Part shown: positions 21,963 to 27,761 of the stretch, piece by piece
How the letters are laid out: every line of letters starts with the position of its first letter
Position numbering within the stretch: the stretch's first letter is position 1
Virus record (IMG/VR): IMGVR_UViG_3300037071_001299
Location: 1 to 27,761 of that record
Length of the DNA: 27,761 bases
Direction: 5' to 3' (one strand)
Source: a virus
Notes under the pieces: generated by a model
The model's input: only the letters and a program-made list of their open reading frames with translations
What the model was told of the DNA's origin: nothing
The model's database searches: none
Made by a program: the position numbers and the translations under genes

Positions 21963-23359
21963 AGCCCGCTCGTGTCGATGCCCATGCCCTTCAGCCGCTC
22001 GATGACTGCGGCGGTGGGCGCCCCGGCCGCAATGGCGTCACGCGCCTCCTGAAGGATCGCCGCCGCCTCGTTCCCCACGCCTTGGTCTGGCGTCTTGATG
22101 CCCGTAAGCCTGCCGGGCACCGTCTCTTCGTCCCCGGGCCACCAGCTATCGGTGGTCACAGGCTCGGTGCGGTTCTGGTTGCCCGACTGGAGCGCGTAGG
22201 CGATGGCCTCGTTCTCGTTCATGCCGCCGGCAACCATCTGGTCGACCTGGGCCACGATGTTCATGGCGACGGCGCGGTCCTCGTCGGTGGTGGTGTCCTT
22301 GTCGGGCAGGAGCGCGTTGAGCAGCGTGGTCCGGCCGCCAGCGGACAGGGCCGGCACTTTCTCGTCACCACCATCGACGCCGAAGAGGTCGTCGGGGAAA
22401 AACTCGTCGGCCAAGCCGGACATGATGCGCGACTGGTTGCTGGACATGCCGGGTGTGCCGGCGCCGATCAGCAGCTCCATCGCCCTCGGGTCGATCATCT
22501 CCTCCGGCGCCGCACCGCCGCCGCCGACCGGGGATGAAACGGCTCCGGCCGCCCACTCGGGAAGACTGCCGCGGTGATAGTCCGGCCCCCATGCCCGGTC
22601 AGCGCCGACATCGAAGTGCAGGCTGTTGTCGTATACACCGATCCCCTTGAAGCCTGCCGCGCGTGCCTTGGCAATGAGGGCAGTGCGCTCCTCGTCGCTC
22701 ATGCCGCGCGTGCTCACGTCGAAGGCATTGCCGTGAATGTGCTCGCTGCCCTTGGCTCCGCCGACCGCCGCGTTGTGCTCCGGATCCCGGTAGCCGCTGG
22801 TGATTTCTAGCGGCCCGACCACGCCTTGCAGGCGCTCTAGCGCGCTTTGGGCGTTCGGCTGGATGCCGCGCATCCCGTTCGTGAAGGCATCGAAGCCACG
22901 CTCTGCCAGCGCCGCCTCTGCGGCCCGGTCGTCGCCCGCGATCTTCTCCCGCCCGGCGACGTTCATGCCCGTCTGGTCAAGCGCGTTCGCCAGCGTAGCG
23001 CCCAACCCGGAGAACGTGCCGCCGGCCGTCTGGGTGCCGGTGCCCACCGCCAGCCGATCGGCCTGCATTGGGCTGTAGCCGGATCCCGGCATGGACGCGA
23101 TGGAAGAGGCCACGCCCGGCGCCACCCGCCCGAATTCTCCGCCGGCCTGAAGCGCCGCCACCATCATCCCGGCGAGGTCTTGGTCATCGCCCATCGTGCC
23201 GATGTTCTCTCGGTAGCGGCGCGTGTCGTTCTCGTTCCCGGCCTTGGCCGCGTAGTATTCCGCCGACGCCACATCCTGGGGGCTACCGCCTAGGAAGCTG
23301 TCGACGAGCCCCCCAAGCCCGCTGGCGAAATAGGGGTTGTTGAAGAGCTGGCCGCGCAT
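21959..23359 (-). CDS. Virion-associated M15-type peptidoglycan peptidase, 466 aa
   Basis: Residues about 172-262 are a Peptidase M15-type domain: ITSGYRDPEHNAAVGG (186-201), SEHIHGNAFDV (205-215) and LHFDVG (247-252), giving zinc ligands H207, D214 and H248. Such enzymes cut peptide cross-links in peptidoglycan. The N-terminal 170 residues are Gly/Ala-rich helices like internal virion proteins, and the C-terminal 200 residues form an unrelated acidic tail ending in a possible helical domain. The catalytic domain inside a long virion-style protein, among ejection genes, points to local wall digestion during infection instead of lysis. Its ATG shares one base with the upstream stop (TGATG). 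Confidence 0.87.
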   Translation of the reverse strand: MRGQLFNNPYFASGLGGLVDSFLGGSPQDVASAEYYAAKAGNENDTRRYRENIGTMGDDQDLAGMMVAALQAGGEFGRVAPGVASSIASMPGSGYSPMQADRLAVGTGTQTAGGTFSGLGATLANALDQTGMNVAGREKIAGDDRAAEAALAERGFDAFTNGMRGIQPNAQSALERLQGVVGPLEITSGYRDPEHNAAVGGAKGSEHIHGNAFDVSTRGMSDEERTALIAKARAAGFKGIGVYDNSLHFDVGADRAWGPDYHRGSLPEWAAGAVSSPVGGGGAAPEEMIDPRAMELLIGAGTPGMSSNQSRIMSGLADEFFPDDLFGVDGGDEKVPALSAGGRTTLLNALLPDKDTTTDEDRAVAMNIVAQVDQMVAGGMNENEAIAYALQSGNQNRTEPVTTDSWWPGDEETVPGRLTGIKTPDQGVGNEAAAILQEARDAIAAGAPTAAVIERLKGMGIDTSGL

Positions 23360-24099
23360 CAGTAGAGCCCGCCTTCCGCGATGGTGTTGATCTTCGGGTT
23401 CGGCATCCCCTTCGGCTTGCGCTTCAGAATGTCGCCGATGCCGCCCGCCCCGGCCCGGCCGGCCCGCTGCCCGCCGATGCCTGAGGCAAGCTGGCCGCCC
23501 AGGATAAGGATGTCGCCTATCGGGCTGTCGCCGGCCGTCACATCAGCCGCCGGGATGCCCGCCTCCCTCTGAGCCACGCCTGCCGAAGCGCGCCGGTTGA
23601 CGCCGGTCGTCGAGATGCGGCCGCCGGCCCGGTCGATTTGGTTGTTCGCCCCGCTGAATTCGCCACCGATGGCGCTGAGCATGGCGATGGCTTCGGCTAC
23701 GGTATTGGTCCTGGCGCGGCTCTCCTTCTGGTAAGGCTTGGCCGCCGCGTTCACCGAGGCGTTCTCAATCCGCTGCGGCGCCGGATCCTCGTTGTAAGCG
23801 GCGGCGGCCTGGGTGATCTCGTTCGTCGGCGCCCGCACCGTATCCTGGGCGCGGAGGAGCGCTGCTGCCGGGTCTGCCTCGAAGAGCGCCTTGGCGACGT
23901 CGGCCGCCTGCTGCTCCTCCATGACGCGCTGCCGCTCTGCCTCCTGCTGCCGGGCCTGGGCGTTGATCTCCTGTGCCTTCCGGTTCTGCTGGTTAGTCTC
24001 CTCGATCGCCCTGTTCTGGGAGTTGGCGTTCATCATAGCGCCGCCGGTCGAGGCCGCCGTGCCCGCCGCCATCAGTGCCAGTGTTACCGGGTCGCACAC
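23359..24099 (-). CDS. Internal virion protein (T7 gp14-like role), 246 aa
   Basis: The N-terminus MCDPVTLALMAAGTAASTGG is a short hydrophobic, Ala/Gly-rich segment, followed by a long Gln/Glu/Ala/Arg coiled coil (about 25-75) and a Gly-rich C-terminal third. This plan (short hydrophobic start, coiled coil, glycine-rich end) is typical of the smallest podovirus ejection protein, the counterpart of T7 gp14, which forms a pore in the outer membrane. Start is GTG with AGGAG upstream. It sits in the expected place after the nozzle genes and before the larger ejection proteins. Family match is by organisation, not by a strong motif. Confidence 0.7.
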   Translation of the reverse strand: MCDPVTLALMAAGTAASTGGAMMNANSQNRAIEETNQQNRKAQEINAQARQQEAERQRVMEEQQAADVAKALFEADPAAALLRAQDTVRAPTNEITQAAAAYNEDPAPQRIENASVNAAAKPYQKESRARTNTVAEAIAMLSAIGGEFSGANNQIDRAGGRISTTGVNRRASAGVAQREAGIPAADVTAGDSPIGDILILGGQLASGIGGQRAGRAGAGGIGDILKRKPKGMPNPKINTIAEGGLY

Positions 24100-24109
24100 G
24101 CTCTCTCTC

Positions 24110-25120
24110 CTAGCTGATAACTCGGCTCTGGTCGCGATTGACCGTTGAGCCGCCGCGGGCCACCCGCTGAATGTTGCCCGTCTGGATGCCCTGTTGCAGC
24201 CTCCCGATGCCCTGTGTGAAGCCGATCAGGGTGTTCTCCAGAGGATTGAGGTCAGGGGTGTCCTTGGCGAAGGTCGAGAGGTTGGATAGCGCCGAATTCA
24301 GCGCGGCCGTCGCGTCACCGCTGGAGCGGAGCTGGCTCTCAATCTGCGAGCGCTGCTGGTTGTAGCCCGTCTCCGCCGCCGCCACGTCACGGCCGATGTC
24401 CGCAATGATGCCGGCCTTCTTCAGGCCGAAGCCCTCCGCCAGATCGGCGGCCTTCTTCTTCGCGGTCGTCGAGACGGTCTGGCCGGCGCGGCTAAGGGAG
24501 TAGATCAGCTCCTCCTTCGCGTTGGCGTTCTCCTTGTCCAACTGCGGCACGTAGTAGTCCGTGGATGCCTTGCGCCGGGCGTCAAGGATGGGGTCGACGC
24601 CGCCATATGTCTTCCCCTTGCCGAGCGTAGTCAGCTCCTTCAGCATCTTGGAGAATTGGTCCCCAGCGGGAGCGCCGGTCGCCACCGTCTTCATTGGGGT
24701 GGCGCGCGATCCCTTGTTGTGCGGATCCGCACGGCTCCCTGTGGCAACGTCCCTGCCCACGCGCCCGCCCCAGCGGTTCACGTAGTAGCCGTCCGGCGTC
24801 TTCCTGTAGCCTGGGAGCAGGCCAACGGGCTTGCCGGTGGAAGACGTGTTGGCCGCCGCCGCTATCTTCTTCGTGCCCTGCGGGGCCGGCGTCCACTTGG
24901 TGCCGTCATCGAGGTGGTAGGTCTGCTTGGGGTCATACGCCCCCTTCGCCTTGACCGGAGCGCCCGGCGCCGTGCCGCCCTCGAAGACCGCCGCAATCTG
25001 CTTCATGCCCAGGTCGATGCGCTTCTTCCGAGCCTCTTCTTCCGTGCGGGCGCGCTTGGCTTCCTCCATGCTGAAGTCTTGGAAGCTCGTATCCACCTCT
25101 GGCTTGCTACCGCCGCACAT
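24110..25120 (-). CDS. Structural or ejection protein, 336 aa
   Basis: Not clearly recognised. The N-terminus (MCGGSKPEVDTSFQDFSMEEAKRA) is cysteine-containing and followed by a basic helix. Residues about 45-140 are Gly/Pro/Lys-rich and loop-like (PAPQGTKKIAAAANTSSTGK, GYYVNRWGGRVGRD). The C-terminal half is helical (about 180-330) with many Ser/Ala/Gln residues (GYNQQRSQIESQLRSSGDA), like rod-forming virion proteins. ATG behind AGGAA. It lies between the gp13-like gene and the gp14-like gene, so it is probably packaged in the head or ejected. Confidence 0.7.
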   Translation of the reverse strand: MCGGSKPEVDTSFQDFSMEEAKRARTEEEARKKRIDLGMKQIAAVFEGGTAPGAPVKAKGAYDPKQTYHLDDGTKWTPAPQGTKKIAAAANTSSTGKPVGLLPGYRKTPDGYYVNRWGGRVGRDVATGSRADPHNKGSRATPMKTVATGAPAGDQFSKMLKELTTLGKGKTYGGVDPILDARRKASTDYYVPQLDKENANAKEELIYSLSRAGQTVSTTAKKKAADLAEGFGLKKAGIIADIGRDVAAAETGYNQQRSQIESQLRSSGDATAALNSALSNLSTFAKDTPDLNPLENTLIGFTQGIGRLQQGIQTGNIQRVARGGSTVNRDQSRVIS

Positions 25121-25123
25121 GGC

Positions 25124-25585
25124 TTATTCCTTTGTCCATGCGAAGACGATGCAGTCCTCGCCGTTCTTGCCGTAGGCAGGGAGCGTCTGCTCCTCTTTGG
25201 CGCCGAGCCACTTGAGCCACCTATGCGTATCCACATGGTCGACCGGTGAAATGCACCCGGCCCGTGTTGCCCCCGCGTTCTCGATTGCCGGCATCATAAA
25301 CCGCCGCGCATGTTTCGTCACCGTGGATAGGATCCGCGCGTAGGCGTCGGTCCCGAAGCCGAAAAGGGTCCACACGCCCTCGGCGATCGGATAGCCGCCG
25401 ATGATCGCCGCCGGCACGCCGTCATGGTAGCCGGCCCACATGAAGCCCCGCTTCTGGAAGTAGAAGCCGGCGAGGTCGGTCGGGTCATCATTCGGCCAGC
25501 GCATGAACATCTCCTGCCGACTGCGCTCGCGCATCCTCTGGCAGACATAGTGGATCTCGGCAAAGGACGGCTCTGCAAACATCAT
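25124..25585 (-). CDS. GNAT-fold protein like T7 gp13, 153 aa
   Basis: The order of elements matches the acetyltransferase-like phage family that includes T7 internal virion protein gp13: an N-terminal helix (EIHYVCQRMRERSRQEMFMR), FMWAGYHDGVPAAIIGGYP strands, EGVWTLFGFGTD, a helix KHARRFMMPAIE, and the final DTHRWLKWLGAKEE, a typical GNAT end (residue runs before LGF/LGA). No enzymatic activity is implied for the T7 relative, which is needed for virion assembly. The ATG is ATGA-coupled to the nozzle gene, as gp13 lies near gp12 in T7-type phages. Confidence is good for fold, moderate for role. Confidence 0.75.
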   Translation of the reverse strand: MMFAEPSFAEIHYVCQRMRERSRQEMFMRWPNDDPTDLAGFYFQKRGFMWAGYHDGVPAAIIGGYPIAEGVWTLFGFGTDAYARILSTVTKHARRFMMPAIENAGATRAGCISPVDHVDTHRWLKWLGAKEEQTLPAYGKNGEDCIVFAWTKE

Positions 25586-27225
25586 TTCTCCTCCCCGACG
25601 CCGCCCTCATAGAGCACGATGATTTGCCCGAGGATGGCCTTCTCCGCGGTCGAATTGGTGAGGCGCAGGGCCATGTGGCTGCACTTCGCCTCATAGGGGA
25701 TGATGCCGGTGTTGCAGAACGTCGAGTTGGTGAAGGTCGCCACCGTCTCCCAGGCGATGTTCTGTGGGTTCAGGCTCGCCTCCAGCGTCCATGTGCCGAC
25801 GCAGGCAATGTCGAAGCCGGTGATCTGCTTGATACTTGACGGTCGCCCCATGTCCATGTGCGGGGTGATGACTTCGACCGCCGACGTATCATAGGTGCCG
25901 GTGTCGGTGCCCCCGTAGAAGTAAACCTCGTCGGCGAAGTTGCGCAGCACGATGTCATCGCGGATGGAACAGGCATCCCCGCACCAGCGGCCCTTCGCGA
26001 CGCCGTTCTTGGTGGTCAGGTTGGCCGGCGTCGGGGTCGGCATGTCGAAGGTCGACCACGCTCGCACCTTGGCGCTCGGGTAGTTGGAGAGGACGTAGAC
26101 CTTCTCCTTAAGGAAGAGCCAGAACTGACCGCTGCCGCCGTGCACGACGCCTATGGCCGTGTGGAAGAAGTCGTTGGCGTTCTGCACGCTGCCATCGGTC
26201 GTCTCGTTCGGCGCGTCAGCCACGTTGAGGGCAGTCTTGATGAGCGCGTCGATAGGCGAGCCCACGTCGCTCACCTTGGCGAAGTTGGAGCTGTCCCGTG
26301 CCTGCATCGAGCGGATGCCGCTGCGGCTGAGGAAGAGCACGTCGCCGTCCCCGTAGCCGGTCACTGAGCGGGCGCCGTTCGTCTGGCTGCCAAGGAGAGA
26401 GTTGGGGATGGTGCGGAGATACTGGTTCTGGGCGAAGCTGGCGTCGACGTCCCAGAATTGCGTGCCCTTCTGGCCGCACACGAGGAGCTGCCCGAAATAC
26501 TCCCCGAGCTGATAGACGGTCCCGATGGGGAGGCCCTGACTGCGCACGTCGATCGAGCCCGAGCCGGTGCCGGCCATGTCGCCTGGGTCGCCTACCGCCG
26601 ATGCCTTAAAGGTGTTCCCGCCGCCGTTATAGCCCTTATCCTTCAGCACGGCCATGGCCATGAAATTGTTGTTGGCGGTGATGTGAGTTTCCGCGATCGG
26701 CTCTCCGTTGTCGGTGAAGGTGTTGGAGATCTGCACCTCAATCTGCTGGTTGTCGTCGGGGGTGAAGGTGGGGGTCTGGTAGCTCTCGACTACATAGACG
26801 TAATCGCCGGAGGGGCAGGCTGCGTTGACCCGGAAGCATGAGCCGAAGCCGGCGCCGAGCGCGACGGTGGATTTCATCGCCCATGCATGGAGCATGGGCT
26901 TGGTCGACACGGCCATTCGCATCGCCAGTGTGCCGGCGCCCGCCACCCATCCGGTGCTGGGCAGGCTGTTGTGCCGGTGCCGGAAGATCACGGCGTCGTT
27001 GCGGTTGCCTACCTGCCACGGGCCGGCGATCTTGCCCTTGTAGTTGGCGGTCTGCCCGTAGGCGGTCAGGGCGGCGTGAATGACGAAAGCCTTGCGCTTC
27101 TCGATCTCGCCGCCTTCGTTGATGAAGGCGTTGTTCAGCGTGCGCAGGCTGCCCGGCGGTGCGGTGTCGTGCGAGCGGCGGAGGTCCAGGCCGTTCGCGA
27201 AATTCTCAATGACGAATTGGGCCAT
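25582..27225 (-). CDS. Tail tubular protein B / nozzle protein (T7 gp12-like role), 547 aa
   Basis: The N-terminus MAQFVIENFANGLDLRRSHD with TLNNAFINEGGEIEKRKAF (residues 30-48) is the characteristic opening of podovirus nozzle or stabilisation proteins, in which an NG(V/L)D-type turn precedes an RRP/EKR strand. The rest is almost all beta with repeated short blades (for example GYGDGDVLFLSRSGIRSMQA and VYQLGEYFGQLLVCGQKGTQ), as in a propeller. It should form the tip of the short tail through which DNA leaves. Length is shorter than T7 gp12 (about 790) and closer to the P22 gp10-type proteins. It starts two bases after the upstream stop and is ATGA-coupled to the GNAT-like gene. Confidence 0.82.
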   Translation of the reverse strand: MAQFVIENFANGLDLRRSHDTAPPGSLRTLNNAFINEGGEIEKRKAFVIHAALTAYGQTANYKGKIAGPWQVGNRNDAVIFRHRHNSLPSTGWVAGAGTLAMRMAVSTKPMLHAWAMKSTVALGAGFGSCFRVNAACPSGDYVYVVESYQTPTFTPDDNQQIEVQISNTFTDNGEPIAETHITANNNFMAMAVLKDKGYNGGGNTFKASAVGDPGDMAGTGSGSIDVRSQGLPIGTVYQLGEYFGQLLVCGQKGTQFWDVDASFAQNQYLRTIPNSLLGSQTNGARSVTGYGDGDVLFLSRSGIRSMQARDSSNFAKVSDVGSPIDALIKTALNVADAPNETTDGSVQNANDFFHTAIGVVHGGSGQFWLFLKEKVYVLSNYPSAKVRAWSTFDMPTPTPANLTTKNGVAKGRWCGDACSIRDDIVLRNFADEVYFYGGTDTGTYDTSAVEVITPHMDMGRPSSIKQITGFDIACVGTWTLEASLNPQNIAWETVATFTNSTFCNTGIIPYEAKCSHMALRLTNSTAEKAILGQIIVLYEGGVGEEK

Positions 27226-27226
27226 G

Positions 27227-27761
27227 TCACCACGGGGTTCCGGGCGGGATGTAGTCGACGCCGGCCCTTGGCAGGTAGAGGCCCGGGCGGGTCGCTAGGT
27301 TCGGCACGGGCTGTTTGATGCGGTTGCGCTTCAGGAGGTCGGCAATCCGCATGGACGACTGCGCGCGGAGGGTGGCGGCCGTCTCCTTGTCGCTCTTCTC
27401 GATCAAAGCGGCGGCCGTCTCCAGCACCAGCACGTCGCCGTCCAGCACGCACCCGTCCGTGTCTTCGACCATGTTGCCGGCGGTGCGGTCGCCCGTGAAG
27501 CGGATGGTCTGCTCCACGTTGCCGATCGGCCACGTCTCGACGGCGTAGGGGTCGCTATCCCAGATGGCTTCATATCGCCTGATCGGGGTGTCGCGGTCAT
27601 CAGGCCCGAAGGTAGAGCGCTCGGCGGCGCCTATGCCCGACGCCATCGGCAGCCACTCGTCGCCGTATAGGCACCAGATCTCCAGCACGTTGGTATAGAC
27701 CGCCATGCCGACCGGGATGGCCGCCTCGTTCGCGTCGGCCGCGATCACCACCTCCTCTTCA
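27227..27761 (-). CDS. Tail adaptor-like protein (T7 gp11-type position), partial at window edge
   Basis: The frame is open to the end of the window, so the 5' end may lie outside; the first in-window start is GTG 27751 (about 174 aa), and codons before it read Glu-Glu-Glu. Visible features are a strand-rich N-terminus (VYTNVLEIWCLYGDEWLPM), RYEAIWDSDPYAVETWPIG, and a C-terminal helix (LVLETAAALIEKSDKETAATL) followed by a basic RIADLLKRNRIKQP segment. The position directly before the nozzle gene is that of the gatekeeper/adaptor that joins portal and tail. Family assignment rests mainly on position. Confidence 0.55.
   Translation of the reverse strand, partial: EEEVVIAADANEAAIPVGMAVYTNVLEIWCLYGDEWLPMASGIGAAERSTFGPDDRDTPIRRYEAIWDSDPYAVETWPIGNVEQTIRFTGDRTAGNMVEDTDGCVLDGDVLVLETAAALIEKSDKETAATLRAQSSMRIADLLKRNRIKQPVPNLATRPGLYLPRAGVDYIPPGTPW

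Noticed and set aside
21959-23359. M15-type protein as the lysis endolysin
   Set aside because: The catalytic domain sits inside a long protein with virion-like flanks and is encoded among ejection genes; a separate endolysin would usually be short and close to a holin.

Overview
This window looks like about 28 kb of a GC-rich, short-tailed (podovirus-type) bacteriophage or prophage. The host is probably an alphaproteobacterium, judging by codon choice, frequent GTG/TTG starts and protein style; that is inference, not a search result. No tRNA, rRNA, CRISPR array, insertion sequence or integrase is visible. Genes are tightly packed and mostly joined by 1-4 base stop/start overlaps (ATGA, GTGA, TTGA). 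Several real genes are too short to show up in a simple long-ORF scan (586-690, 8746-8925, 21801-21962).

Layout: (1) 26-920, plus strand: three small unknown genes, one encoding a 34-residue single-span membrane peptide. A perfect 10-bp-stem hairpin follows. (2) 6324 down to 898, minus strand: the leftward early/replication operon. It holds a putative regulator, an unknown acidic protein, a RuvC-like resolvase, an unknown protein, a SPPY-type DNA methyltransferase, a DnaB-like helicase and a helix-turn-helix replication initiator. The initiator gene contains a lambda-ori-like iteron array. (3) 6325-6447: divergent control region with a perfect 10+10 bp inverted repeat, a TAGATATATCTA palindrome and a candidate promoter. 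(4) 6448-14150, plus strand: the rightward recombination/accessory operon. It holds a RecE-like PD-(D/E)XK nuclease, a winged-helix-like protein, a coiled-coil protein, a 59-residue protein, RecT, a YbcO-like nuclease, a membrane protein, then a mosaic block of small variable genes stitched together by repeated DNA cassettes, and finally an exported protein. It ends in a second strong hairpin. (5) 27761 down to 14147, minus strand: the virion operon. It holds a tail adaptor-like protein (cut by the window), a T7 gp12-like nozzle protein, a T7 gp13-like GNAT-fold protein, two internal virion-type proteins, an M15-type peptidoglycan peptidase, a 53-residue membrane protein, a 272-residue HEYQH zincin-like protein and a 2,279-residue polyvalent ejection protein with an HEWGH motif.

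Reading it together: the phage seems to combine a T7-style tail and ejection apparatus with lambda-style DNA metabolism (initiator with internal origin, DnaB helicase, RecE/RecT, YbcO-like nuclease, RuvC-like resolvase). The most notable points are the origin-like iterons conserved at DNA level across a change of reading frame, the giant ejection protein with repeated short linear motifs shared with its neighbour, and three different metallopeptidase signatures among four consecutive virion genes. All family assignments come from reading motifs and from memory of the families; no database search was run.
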